NCBI GenBank assembly: GCA_964610315.1
Contig: CAZSVM010000001.1
Location: forward strand, 1 to 64,000
Reading direction: 5' to 3'
Source of the DNA: JAQVEM01 sp964610315
GTDB taxonomy: Bacteria > Actinomycetota > Humimicrobiia > Humimicrobiales > Humimicrobiaceae
Length of the DNA: 64,000 nt
In this document: positions 25,730 through 34,834 of the stretch, piece after piece
Layout of the letters: every line of letters starts with the position of its first letter
Numbering within the stretch: position 1 is the first letter of the stretch
Made by a program: the position numbers and the translations under genes
Notes under the pieces: model-generated
Seen by the model: only the letters and a program-made list of their open reading frames with translations
The model's database searches: none
What the model was told of the DNA's origin: nothing

Positions 25730-25757
25730 GTACCATAAAAGAATTTGGGGACGGTAC
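25730..25757 (-). repeat. REP-like palindromic remnant
   Basis: GTACC (25730-25734) and GGTAC (25753-25757) flank ATAAAAGAATTTGGGGAC in a short imperfect hairpin immediately after the stop codon of the transglutaminase lipoprotein. The GGGGACGGTAC core is richer in G+C than the surroundings and resembles ends of REP elements mobilised by IS200-like (RAYT) transposases, from memory. Only one copy is present in this window, so the assignment is tentative. Confidence 0.3.
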
Positions 25758-28187
25758 TCAATCAAGTTCTATATCTCCTATATCAAGATCAATCACTCTG
25801 AATGAAAATTCCTGTTCTGTAGAAGGAATTATATTGCCGTCCCATGAAAATAAAAATCCATCATAATAATAGCTCCCCCAGTCCATTGTTTTGTTTTCGT
25901 ACAGATAACTGGAACCCTTTTCAGTTGTAATATTAAGGTAATAGTTAGGAGACATAAACCCACCTTCTGCAGTAATATCAATTGGTATCCAGCCATAATC
26001 TGGAAATTTAACTTCAACCCAGGCATGTCCCATGTTTATTTCTTTATCATCCTCATATAAAATGGTATAGGTAGGAATTCCGGCTGCCAGCCTTGAAGGT
26101 ATACCTACCGATCTCAAAAGTGCGGTGTAAAGAATAGCATAATCCGAACATACTCCTTTACCTCTCTTTAAAATTTCGGATGCATAAAGGAATTTATAAT
26201 TTTTATCTTCAGCTCTGGTAAAATCATAATAAAGCTTTCTTACTACAAAATTATAAAGAATCTCCGCTATTTTAAACGGATCGGTTTCATTTCCAATAAA
26301 TGATTTTGCCGTATTTTTTATTTCAGGACTATCTGAATCTATAAATAAATCATCGACAGTATATTTTTCCAGATCCTGGTCTTCTTCATAATAACCCGTG
26401 TGATTATCGCTGATATCCGCATATTCGAATTCACAGGCATTTATATCAACTATTGCCCAAGCAGTCAGGCTTTTATTTCCCTGAAGTTCATCGTCAAATT
26501 GGTAATGAATTATTAAATTCCAGTTGTTATCAAATAATTCATTGGTGTTGGAATTATTAGGTATATAATCTTTTATTATCTGATAAGGATAATAAGTCTG
26601 CGGAATTCTCATGAAACATTCAATATCTTTTAAATTAATGGTGCTTTTATTTATCAAATTATATTCTATTTTTATTTTGAAATTATGTTCATCTATCGGT
26701 ACTACAGGCAGGTTCACTTCGGCTACTAATACGGTCTCTACTGTTTCATCACTTTCTGATCCGTCAGAAACAACCAGCTTTACCTCATACTGGCCGGGCT
26801 GGTCAAAATAATAAAAGAAAGATTCTTCATTAGAACATTCTACGCCGTCAATTGTCCACAGGTAATTTAATTCATCACCATCAGGATCAAAAGTTTTTTT
26901 GGCGGTAAAATATACCGGATTTTTTATCTGAAAATAATCTCCTTCAAACCGGTCTCCGATAACCTCCATAAAAGTTTCCGGAGGTAAGTTTTTATTTTGA
27001 TCGCCATTATTATAAAAATTATCTTTTTTCTGGGATTGACCTGACAGCTCCACTATACCAATACCTTCAAAACCATCGGCAATATATCCATAATTACCTT
27101 TTATGGTTATATCGTATGATGTTCCGCTGGTATTTAAACTATCGACAATAACCGGTTTGTTTTTATCGTTAACATCTACAGCACATATCCCGCCTGATAA
27201 GTTTGATACATAAATAAAACCACCGGCAGAATCCATTTCCCAGGCGCCTCCCGGAATTTCACATTTTCCCAGAATCTTAAGATCAGATGGCTCTTCTATA
27301 TTTATTATTTGAAATATGCTGTCAGTATATTTTTCATTTTCACTGTCCCATTTCGAACTCGATATATAAGCATAATTCTCCAGCACGTATATGCTCCATG
27401 AAGTAGATGGAATCTCGCAGAAATCAACGGTTTCTGGATTTTCTTTATCCTTTAAATCAATTACCAGAAATTTGCTCTCATCAATATATTCATCTTTTTC
27501 ATAATCGTAAAAATTGGTATTAAGATAAGCTATATTATCCTTTACCCATATGCTGGAAGGTATACCCTCTACATTATATTTACATATAATTTTCGGTCTT
27601 TTCTTTACCGAAATATCTACTATTTCAAGGCTGCTTGAATCCAAATTTTTATTTTCCACCACAGTTTCTATATAAGCATAATTTCCTTCAATAAATAATC
27701 CGTATACTGATTTTTTATTATTTTCGCCGGTATTATAATTTCCGATAAGTTCCGGCTTTTCCTTATTACTTATATTCACTACATAAAACCCGCAGTCAGT
27801 ATAAATTTTATTATTTTCATAAACCAAATTTGTATATGAAATATAAGCATAGTTATTCCTGACAATTACTATATTCGCAGAATCCACTCCCTTACATTTT
27901 CCTATAATGACCGGATTATTCTTATCTTTTATATCAACGACATAAAGAAAACCCAGATCATTGGTAAGATAAGCATAATTTCCGCTTATATCAACATCTA
28001 TAGCCTGACCGGGTACTTCCAACGAGCTTATCAGATTTGAATTAGGAATTCCCGAAAATACTCCTTCATCTACCAACTCCTCACTACTATTATCAACATT
28101 AGAATCCAGGGAACTGCAGGAAGTAAGGTATAAAGATAAAACCGTAAATACTATTATCAAAATAATTAATTTCTTAAAATTAAACAT
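25758..28187 (-). CDS. Lipoprotein with LVIVD propeller, PKD and transglutaminase-like domains
   Basis: An 809-residue surface lipoprotein. The signal peptide ends in LTSC with Cys24. Residues about 50-390 hold repeated units of the type GNYAYL...VVDIKDKNNPVIIG (LVIVD repeats, likely a beta-propeller). A PKD-like domain follows (about 405-490, with DPDGDELNYLWTIDG). The C-terminal part has a transglutaminase-like fold with an apparently complete triad: Cys near 679 (KGVCSDYA), His near 721 (MGHAWVEV) and Asp near 735 (IPIDIT). It could crosslink or hydrolyse peptide bonds in the envelope. The domain combination is unusual to me; the substrate is unknown. The start ATG lies 28 bases after scpB. 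Confidence 0.85.
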   Translation of the reverse strand: MFNFKKLIILIIVFTVLSLYLTSCSSLDSNVDNSSEELVDEGVFSGIPNSNLISSLEVPGQAIDVDISGNYAYLTNDLGFLYVVDIKDKNNPVIIGKCKGVDSANIVIVRNNYAYISYTNLVYENNKIYTDCGFYVVNISNKEKPELIGNYNTGENNKKSVYGLFIEGNYAYIETVVENKNLDSSSLEIVDISVKKRPKIICKYNVEGIPSSIWVKDNIAYLNTNFYDYEKDEYIDESKFLVIDLKDKENPETVDFCEIPSTSWSIYVLENYAYISSSKWDSENEKYTDSIFQIINIEEPSDLKILGKCEIPGGAWEMDSAGGFIYVSNLSGGICAVDVNDKNKPVIVDSLNTSGTSYDITIKGNYGYIADGFEGIGIVELSGQSQKKDNFYNNGDQNKNLPPETFMEVIGDRFEGDYFQIKNPVYFTAKKTFDPDGDELNYLWTIDGVECSNEESFFYYFDQPGQYEVKLVVSDGSESDETVETVLVAEVNLPVVPIDEHNFKIKIEYNLINKSTINLKDIECFMRIPQTYYPYQIIKDYIPNNSNTNELFDNNWNLIIHYQFDDELQGNKSLTAWAIVDINACEFEYADISDNHTGYYEEDQDLEKYTVDDLFIDSDSPEIKNTAKSFIGNETDPFKIAEILYNFVVRKLYYDFTRAEDKNYKFLYASEILKRGKGVCSDYAILYTALLRSVGIPSRLAAGIPTYTILYEDDKEINMGHAWVEVKFPDYGWIPIDITAEGGFMSPNYYLNITTEKGSSYLYENKTMDWGSYYYDGFLFSWDGNIIPSTEQEFSFRVIDLDIGDIELD

Positions 28188-28215
28188 AACTTTTTTTCTC
28201 CATATCTAGGGGTAT

Positions 28216-28779
28216 TCAGGATGACTCACTGAAATCTTTTAGATCGGGCAGCTCCTTCAAACTTTCTATACCTAATAGTTCCAAAAATCTTTCAGTTACT
28301 TTATAGATTATGGGATTTCCAGGTTCTTTTAGCTTACCTGCTTCTCTTATCAGCCCTTTATCCACAAGAGTTAATATCACACTATCGGCCCTGACTCCCC
28401 GTATTTCCGCAATTTGTGTTCTGGTAACCGGCTGAAGGTAAGAAATAATAGCCAGGGTTTCCAGTGCAGCTTGCGAAAGATAAGTTCTTATATTGGATTT
28501 AATAAATTTTGTCAGGATTTCACTCAATAAAGGATTGGAATAAAACCTGAATCCTCCGGCTACTCTTTTAATAATAAATCCCTTATTCTCATCTATATAT
28601 TCTTGCTCCAGTAATTCTATTATTTTATTTACTTTTTTTTCGGTTATTCCCAGCACAGAAGATATTTCCCCCGCTTTTACTATTCCTTCGGATATAAACA
28701 ATATACCTTCGACGCAGGTTTTCAGCCATGCTTCATTTTTATATCCTTTTACATTTTTAACTTCTTTGCCGTTATCCAT
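28216..28779 (-). CDS. scpB: Segregation and condensation protein B
   Basis: A 187-residue winged-helix subunit of the SMC-ScpAB condensin that organises chromosomes before segregation. Two winged-helix modules are visible: GILFISEGIVKAGEISSVL near 26-44 and TYLSQAALETLAIISYLQPV near 95-114, followed by IRGVRADSVILTLVDKGLI. It follows scpA by 44 bases, the universal order. Confidence 0.93.
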   Translation of the reverse strand: MDNGKEVKNVKGYKNEAWLKTCVEGILFISEGIVKAGEISSVLGITEKKVNKIIELLEQEYIDENKGFIIKRVAGGFRFYSNPLLSEILTKFIKSNIRTYLSQAALETLAIISYLQPVTRTQIAEIRGVRADSVILTLVDKGLIREAGKLKEPGNPIIYKVTERFLELLGIESLKELPDLKDFSESS

Positions 28780-28823
28780 TTCACAAATGTCTTTCCTATA
28801 ATTGCAGCAATTAGCCTCTATTA

Positions 28824-29570
28824 TTATTTTATCCTTCTTATAGTAATACTTCCAAAATTTTCAAACTGTACAATATCTATTAAACCCTTTTTATAAAGTT
28901 CCAGTATAGACAGGAAACTAATTATTTTATCAATAATTTTGCCGTATCCTGATGTAATTTCTCTAAAGGTAGTACTCTCACTATTATGCAGTATTTGTCT
29001 TATTCTTTTCATTTCATCAAATATACTTATATTTATTCTGTGATTATAAATACTTTCCAGATTTATTTTTTCTTCCCTGTATCTTATAAGTTTCGAAGCG
29101 GTATCCCATAATTTTTCTATATTTATATCTGTAGTAAGATCGGGCAACAATTTTAAGAACTCTTTCTCCACAGGAGCCTCTCTTATATAATATAAAGACT
29201 CTTTCTCATAGAGATCCCTGAAATAATTGGATACTTTTTTAAATGTTTTATATTCCTGTTCCCTCCTTTTTAAAATATCGTTTCTTATAGCATCTTCTTC
29301 CTCGATAATAATTTTTCTTTTGGAAGGTATTAATGATCTTGATTTTATTTCCAATAAAAGAGAGGCAACATATACAAATCCTGATAAGGTGTCGATTAGT
29401 ATATTTCTATTTTTTTTAACGTAACTTATGAAATCTTTTATAATAATGCTTAAATTGATTTTGTAAATGTCTTCTTTTTTTTTCTGAATCAATTCCAGAA
29501 GAAGATAGAGAGGACCCTTAAACTTATTATATTCTACTAGATATTCTTTGCTTTCCTTACAGTTTTCCAA
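28824..29570 (-). CDS. scpA: Segregation and condensation protein A
   Basis: A 248-residue kleisin subunit of the SMC-ScpAB complex. The N-terminal SMC-neck-binding segment has FKGPLYLLLELIQKKKEDIY near 17-36, and FVYVASLLLEIKSRSLIP follows near 66-83. A charged middle leads to a C-terminal winged helix (about 190-245) ending in LELYKKGLIDIVQFENFGSI, which binds the SMC head. Its start lies one base after the trpS stop. Confidence 0.93.
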   Translation of the reverse strand: MENCKESKEYLVEYNKFKGPLYLLLELIQKKKEDIYKINLSIIIKDFISYVKKNRNILIDTLSGFVYVASLLLEIKSRSLIPSKRKIIIEEEDAIRNDILKRREQEYKTFKKVSNYFRDLYEKESLYYIREAPVEKEFLKLLPDLTTDINIEKLWDTASKLIRYREEKINLESIYNHRINISIFDEMKRIRQILHNSESTTFREITSGYGKIIDKIISFLSILELYKKGLIDIVQFENFGSITIRRIK

Positions 29571-29571
29571 T

Positions 29572-30552
29572 CTAATCTATACCCATTTTTTTTCTTACAT
29601 CAGAAATTGTTTTTTCAGCAATTTTTCTTACCTGAACTTTACCCTCTTCCAGTATCTGATATATATAATTTACATTTTTTTTAATTTCATTTCTTTTTTC
29701 ACGGAATCTTTCAAGTGATTTGTATATAATTGCCGAAATTTCCTTTTTGCAGTCAGTACACCCTATTTCTCCTTTTCTGCACCTGCCCTCTATTCCCTCT
29801 ATTCCTTCTTCTCTATATATTTTATAGAAACTGAATATGTTACATACTTCGGGATGCCCCGGATCTTTTCGATGTATCCTTTTAGGATCGGTTATCATCA
29901 TATTGATTTTACTGCTTATGGTTTTAAAGTCATCCGACAAAAATATTGCATTGTTGTAACTTTTGGACATTTTCCTTCCGTCCGTTCCAGGAACTCTTGC
30001 TGCTTTTGACAGCATTTCCTTGGGTTCGGTAAAATATTTTCCGTACAGGTAATTAAACCTGCGGGCAATTTCTCTAGTAATCTCAAGATGAGGCAGCTGG
30101 TCCTCTCCTACCGGAATTATATCGGAATTAACTATAAGAATATCCGCAGCCATAAGTACTGGATAAGATAAGAAACCAAGTGTGGATAAATCCCTGGATT
30201 TTAATTCGTTTACCTGCTCTTTATAAGTAGGACAGCGTTCCAGCCAGGACAGAGGGGTAAACATCGAGAAATAAAGAGTTAGTTCCGATATCTGCGGTAT
30301 GTCAGATTGTCTGTATAGATGAGTAAACTCGGGGTCAATTCCTAAAGCTACCAGCTCAGTGGCACATTCGATTAAATCGGATTTTATATTTTCAGGATTT
30401 TGGTATTCCGTTGATAATGCATGCCAATCGACCAGAAAGAAAAAATTTTCATATTCTTTTTGATGTTTAATCATATTGCTTATATTTCCATGCAGATGAC
30501 CAAGATGCAGTTTACCGGTCGGTCTAAATCCAGTAAGCATTTTCTTTTTCAT
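29572..30552 (-). CDS. trpS: Tryptophanyl-tRNA synthetase
   Basis: A 326-residue class I synthetase charging tRNA-Trp. The HIGH-like motif is HLGH at 16-19 (FRPTGKLHLGH), and the KMSKS motif is exact in DGRKMSKSYNN near 195-205. A CRKGEIGCTDC segment near 262-272 could bind a metal, as in some bacterial TrpRS. Only 25 bases separate it from the upstream protease gene, so there is no space for a T-box leader. Confidence 0.96.
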   Translation of the reverse strand: MKKKMLTGFRPTGKLHLGHLHGNISNMIKHQKEYENFFFLVDWHALSTEYQNPENIKSDLIECATELVALGIDPEFTHLYRQSDIPQISELTLYFSMFTPLSWLERCPTYKEQVNELKSRDLSTLGFLSYPVLMAADILIVNSDIIPVGEDQLPHLEITREIARRFNYLYGKYFTEPKEMLSKAARVPGTDGRKMSKSYNNAIFLSDDFKTISSKINMMITDPKRIHRKDPGHPEVCNIFSFYKIYREEGIEGIEGRCRKGEIGCTDCKKEISAIIYKSLERFREKRNEIKKNVNYIYQILEEGKVQVRKIAEKTISDVRKKMGID

Positions 30553-30577
30553 TTATTCACTCCTGTTTTCCCTTAAG

Positions 30578-31294
30578 CTAAAAAATTAAGTGCTGCCACC
30601 AGATACATATATTATAAATAAAATTAAATACCGGGGATATAATATTCCAGAAATATCTTCCACCCAGGAATATCAATATAAAAATAAAAATAAAGCCAAA
30701 TCTTCCAAAACTTAAGAATCTAAACATGGCTTCATCGGGTAGAAAAGATGCCACTATTTTTGAACCATCCAAGGGGGGTATGGGTATAAAATTAAAAATA
30801 GCCAAAAATACATTTATATATATAGCATTTTTAAAAATTAAATTTATAAAATCAAAAGTTCTATATCCCAGGGTATCCGAATTCAAGGTAATATTTGTAA
30901 ACTTAAAGAAAATATAGAAAAAAAGTCCGTAAATAAGGCCCACTACAAAGGCGAAAATCAGATTTGCAGCGGGTCCTGCCAGTGATGTATAGCGTAATCC
31001 TTTTCTATAATTTCTGAAATATCCCGGATTTATAGGAACAGGTTTGGCATAGCCGAATATTATACCCGAGTTAAACAGGATTAGCAGCAGAGGCAGTAAG
31101 ATACTTCCGAATAAATCGATATGGGCTATCGGATTCAAAGTGAGTCTTCCCATATTTTTAGCTGTAGGATCTCCACTCCTGTAAGCCACGTACCCGTGAG
31201 CGCATTCATGCAGGACAACACCCATAATCAGGCCGGGAGCCCAGGTAATTAATTGTTTTAAGAAATTCAATATCGACTGTCCCAGACCAGCCAT
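30578..31294 (-). CDS. Site-2 protease family membrane metalloprotease (M50)
   Basis: A 238-residue integral membrane protein of the YwhC/YdiL-like M50B group. The zinc motif HEXXH is HECAH at 29-33, followed by a second metal-binding region IPIPPLDGSKIV near 168-179. About five or six membrane helices are apparent. A minimal site-2 protease gene next to scpA/scpB/trpS is a common arrangement in bacteria. The substrate is unknown. Confidence 0.9.
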   Translation of the reverse strand: MAGLGQSILNFLKQLITWAPGLIMGVVLHECAHGYVAYRSGDPTAKNMGRLTLNPIAHIDLFGSILLPLLLILFNSGIIFGYAKPVPINPGYFRNYRKGLRYTSLAGPAANLIFAFVVGLIYGLFFYIFFKFTNITLNSDTLGYRTFDFINLIFKNAIYINVFLAIFNFIPIPPLDGSKIVASFLPDEAMFRFLSFGRFGFIFIFILIFLGGRYFWNIISPVFNFIYNICIWWQHLIF

Positions 31295-31364
31295 ATAATT
31301 TAACCTCTCATTCTATGACTTTATACCATATCAAAATCTATTAAATTTGCAAATATTCTTTAGC

Positions 31365-32279
31365 TTAATTTTTTTCCCTGGGATGGTACTTAAAATATAC
31401 CTCTTTTATATATTCTTTATCCAAAGTGGTGTAGATTTCAGTAGTAGAAATGCTGCTGTGACCCAATAACTCCTGAACGGTTCTTAAATCAGCACCTCTC
31501 TGAATCAAATGGGTGGCAAAACTATGTCTGAAAATATGCGGATACAAATTTTTATCCAGATTTATTCTTCTGGCATATTTTTTTAATATTTTCCAGAATC
31601 CCTGACGGGTTATTTTTTTACCGCTTCTGTTTATAAAAACATAATCTGTCCGGCGTTCCCTTTTAATTTCACCTCTACTCAGCCTTAAATACTTTTCCAG
31701 AAATCGAATAGCTTTCATTCCAATGGGTACTATCCTTTCCTTATCTCCCTTTCCGGTAAACCTTAATAATTCTTCTTCAAAATCGATATTTTGAATTTTT
31801 AAATTTACAATCTCACTTACCCTTAGACCGCAGGAATACAGCATTTCGAACATCGCTTTGTCCCTTATTTCCAGTTTAGTGGAACAGGGTATGCTTTCCA
31901 GAAATTTCTCTACCTCTTCGATTTTTAAAACATCAGGTATCTTTCTTGGTTTTAAAGGATTATTTACCTGCGTCCAGAAATTTTTGGGACAGACTTTTTG
32001 TAACAATAAAAATTTGTAAAAACTCCTGAGTGTTGATAATATTCTGGAAATAGATGACTCTGACTGGTTTACATATAAACTTTGCAGAAAATTGAGTATC
32101 TGTTCCTTGGACAGGCGGCAATAATCCTCAATTTTATTATTTTTCAAAAAGATTATAAACTTTTTCAGATCTCTTAGGTAAGAATCGATGGTATTGGGAA
32201 GCATCAATTTTTCGAATTTGAGGTAATCCTTATATTTTACAATATAGTTACTTAAGTCTTTGCTTTTTATTTTCTCCAT
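31365..32279 (-). CDS. xerD: Tyrosine recombinase XerD
   Basis: A 304-residue site-specific recombinase resolving chromosome dimers. The catalytic set is complete: Arg153 (SCGLRVSEI), a Lys in TGKGDKERI (177-180), His248 and Arg251 (HIFRHSF), His274 (LLGHSSI) and the nucleophile Tyr283 (EIYT). The N-terminal SAM-like DNA-binding domain covers about 10-100. The neighbouring Nudix, recN and scpAB genes match the actinobacterial XerD context, so this is a housekeeping recombinase, not a phage integrase. It overlaps the Nudix gene by 32 bases. Confidence 0.92.
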   Translation of the reverse strand: MEKIKSKDLSNYIVKYKDYLKFEKLMLPNTIDSYLRDLKKFIIFLKNNKIEDYCRLSKEQILNFLQSLYVNQSESSISRILSTLRSFYKFLLLQKVCPKNFWTQVNNPLKPRKIPDVLKIEEVEKFLESIPCSTKLEIRDKAMFEMLYSCGLRVSEIVNLKIQNIDFEEELLRFTGKGDKERIVPIGMKAIRFLEKYLRLSRGEIKRERRTDYVFINRSGKKITRQGFWKILKKYARRINLDKNLYPHIFRHSFATHLIQRGADLRTVQELLGHSSISTTEIYTTLDKEYIKEVYFKYHPREKN

Positions 32280-32856
32280 CGGTTTTGCTGTTTTTTATTA
32301 GATAATCCCGGGCCAGTAATATTCCTATTATAGTTTTGGCATCTTTTAATTTACCACTTTTCATAAAAGATAGAACCTCTTCCATTTTCAATTCAACTAT
32401 CTGCAAGAACTCATCATCTTCCGGATTATTTTCTTTTTTAACAAAATTAACAGCCAGATACAAATGCATTATTTCATCACAGAAACCGGGCGATGAGTAA
32501 TATGAGGCCAGGTGTATTAGTTTTCCACCCACCGCTCCTATTTCTTCTTTCAATTCTCTTCGGGCACAGTCCAGGGGAATTTCACCTTTATCTAATTTTC
32601 CTGCCGGTATTTCCATTAAAACTTTTCCAATAGGATATCTGAATTGTTTTACCAGAGATATATTGCCTTTTTCATCCAGGGGAACTACGCCCACAGCTCC
32701 CGGGTGAGAAACCTTTTCTCTGGTGGCTGTTCTGTTATTGGGAAGTTTTACCTTGTCAAGATATAATTCTATTATTTCACCTTTAAAAATTTCCTTTGAA
32801 CTTATTTTCTTTTCGTATAAATCTTTATCCATTGTGAGATTCCTGTCCTTTTTCAT
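32248..32856 (-). CDS. Nudix hydrolase (ADP-ribose pyrophosphatase type)
   Basis: A 202-residue hydrolase. The Nudix box is complete: G-KLDKG-E-IPLDCAR-RELKEEIGA near 75-97, matching GX5EX7REUXEEXGU. The upstream strand LVKQFRYPIGKVLMEIPAG is typical of ADP-ribose pyrophosphatases. Its ATG overlaps the stop of the M20 peptidase gene by 4 bases and its 3' end overlaps xerD. A Nudix-xerD pair is also present in mycobacteria (Rv1700-Rv1701). Confidence 0.9.
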   Translation of the reverse strand: MKKDRNLTMDKDLYEKKISSKEIFKGEIIELYLDKVKLPNNRTATREKVSHPGAVGVVPLDEKGNISLVKQFRYPIGKVLMEIPAGKLDKGEIPLDCARRELKEEIGAVGGKLIHLASYYSSPGFCDEIMHLYLAVNFVKKENNPEDDEFLQIVELKMEEVLSFMKSGKLKDAKTIIGILLARDYLIKNSKTDGENKKQRLK

Positions 32857-33977
32857 TTTATTGGAATTTTACACATTTCAATAATCAAATTATTTAATTT
32901 AACTACCTGTTCGATTTTAACAAATTCATTATTGGTATGTATATTCTCCATTCCATTGCTTAAATTAACAGAGATCTTTCCTCTTGAATTAAATATATTT
33001 ATATCACTTCCTCCTCCGGAAGATACTATTTTCGGTTTTATATTCAATTTTTTCATGGCCGCTTTTGCAATCCGAATCGGTATTTCATCTTCAGAAATTT
33101 CAAAACCATCGTATTCTCTTACAATTTCATAATTCAAACCGGTGCCAATTTTTTCCGCTCCTTCTTTTAAACTATTAATCATTTTATCGGTAATTTTTTC
33201 AAGCTTCGATAATTCCAAACTTCTTGCTTCCATTTCTAAATTTGTATTTTCGGCCACAATATTCCTGGCTGTACCTCCTTCTATTTTTCCAACGTTACAG
33301 GTACTTTCTTTATCTATCCTCCCCAATTTCATATTGCAAATAGCTATCGAAGCAGCTTTAATGGAATTAATTCCCTTCTCAGGCTCGATACCGGAATGGG
33401 CCGGTTTCCCCTTAAAATGTGCATAAATTGAATTCTGATAAGGCGCCCTATTTACTATGGTACCAATAGGGCCGTCACTATCAAACGCAAAACCATATTT
33501 TGCTTCGATCAGGTTCATATCGATATATTTTGATCCCAGTACCCCGATTTCTTCCGATATGGTAAACACGGCATAAATATCTCCGGTGGATATATTATTT
33601 TCTTTTATTACCCTAATCGTTTCCATTATTGCCGCTACTGCAATTTTATCGTCTCCACCCAGTATGCATTCTTTATTTTTGTTAAATAATTTTCCATTTT
33701 TTATGACCGGAATAATGTCTCCATTAATACTTACTGTATCAAGATGTGCAGTTAAAAAAATCGGACAGCTGCCAGAAGGATTTTCTGTCCGGTATAGTGC
33801 AATTATATTTCCTCCATTACTGCCGAATTTATCACCACTATTATCGACACTGACTTTAAGGCCAAGATCCTTTAGTTCCCCGCTAACATAATTAACAATT
33901 TCCTTTTCATCTTTTGATGGGCTTTTTATTTTTAATAATTCTACGAATAATTTTAAAAGTCTTTCTCGGTTTACCAT
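32853..33977 (-). CDS. M20-family metallopeptidase (PepT-like)
   Basis: A 374-residue zinc aminopeptidase similar to tripeptidase T. Metal-binding motifs are visible: FLTAHLDTVS near 76-85 (His, Asp), CILGGDDKIAVAA near 108-120 (Asp), and FTISEEIGVLGSK near 140-152 (catalytic and metal Glu). A His-containing ANVS-like end, GMENIHTNNEFV, lies near the C-terminus. The dimerisation domain is in the middle. It starts a tight run with the Nudix and xerD genes. Confidence 0.88.
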   Translation of the reverse strand: MVNRERLLKLFVELLKIKSPSKDEKEIVNYVSGELKDLGLKVSVDNSGDKFGSNGGNIIALYRTENPSGSCPIFLTAHLDTVSINGDIIPVIKNGKLFNKNKECILGGDDKIAVAAIMETIRVIKENNISTGDIYAVFTISEEIGVLGSKYIDMNLIEAKYGFAFDSDGPIGTIVNRAPYQNSIYAHFKGKPAHSGIEPEKGINSIKAASIAICNMKLGRIDKESTCNVGKIEGGTARNIVAENTNLEMEARSLELSKLEKITDKMINSLKEGAEKIGTGLNYEIVREYDGFEISEDEIPIRIAKAAMKKLNIKPKIVSSGGGSDINIFNSRGKISVNLSNGMENIHTNNEFVKIEQVVKLNNLIIEMCKIPIK

Positions 33978-34052
33978 AATTTTCCTTTATTTCTTATAAG
34001 CATTTTAAAATCCCTGATTTATTATTTGTTTTGATTGAATTATTCTATTATT

Positions 34053-34766
34053 TTATTTTTTTACAAATTTTAAGATATAAGTAAAAATTAAGCCAACAAA
34101 TAAAAATATAACTGATATTATAGCAGAACCCAATACCAATCTCTCAAAGAAATCATAAAAAAATCCAAATGGAAAAAGTGTAATTATAAGAGAACCTTCC
34201 ATGAAAGAATAATTTCCCTGTGGGAAAAATAACTGATGAAAATTATCAAACAGTACCGGAAAATTTCTCCCCAGAAGATAAAGAACTGCAATAAAAATAA
34301 TCATTACTACTGATGAAATTATAAATATCATACCCAGATTCCTGAAAAAATTTCTGATATTTCGCTCCCACAGCAGCAGGACTATAATTAAGAATAAAAA
34401 TACAGTGGAATAATATATAATGAATATTCTGGTAATAAGAGTCCTTACATCATAAAGATGGCTTATTTCTTCAGGTTTAAATGAAAGTATTGCACTTTTA
34501 CTTTTATCGGCAAACCTTACCTGAATGGTCGGATCTCTGTAATCCAGATCGGATTTATACTTAAAAAAATCAATAATTTTTTCGGAGACATTTAAAACAT
34601 CATCTTTATTTAAAATAGAATATACTCCGTTTTTTTCAAATAAAACTCCATAAAAATTTAGGTTAAAAATATAATATGCAAGCGGGGTAAATAAAATGAC
34701 TATAATAAGTAAAATAGAATTTATTAAAACAAGAATCTTTTTAATTCTTCTGCTCTTAATAATCAT
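34053..34766 (-). CDS. DUF1461 integral membrane protein
   Basis: A 237-residue protein with four or five membrane helices (near 11-33, 112-132, 140-163 and 205-233). The conserved DUF1461/TIGR01906 region is present: FHQLFFPQGNYSF near 176-188, followed by LFPFGFFYD. No function is established for the family. It follows pyrG by 68 bases in the same direction. Confidence 0.8.
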   Translation of the reverse strand: MIIKSRRIKKILVLINSILLIIVILFTPLAYYIFNLNFYGVLFEKNGVYSILNKDDVLNVSEKIIDFFKYKSDLDYRDPTIQVRFADKSKSAILSFKPEEISHLYDVRTLITRIFIIYYSTVFLFLIIVLLLWERNIRNFFRNLGMIFIISSVVMIIFIAVLYLLGRNFPVLFDNFHQLFFPQGNYSFMEGSLIITLFPFGFFYDFFERLVLGSAIISVIFLFVGLIFTYILKFVKK

Positions 34767-34834
34767 TTAGTAATCTATTATTTTTCTAATTAATTTAGAA
34801 ATTTTTAAATTGAGTCCGGTTTTTTTAATAAAAT

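Noticed and set aside
30553..30577. T-box or tryptophan-responsive leader before trpS
   Set aside because: Only 25 bases separate trpS from the upstream gene, which is too short for such a leader.
31365..32279. Tyrosine recombinase as a sign of a prophage or integrative element
   Set aside because: Neighbours (Nudix, recN, pyrG, scpAB) and sequence length match housekeeping XerD; no phage genes or attachment repeats are nearby.
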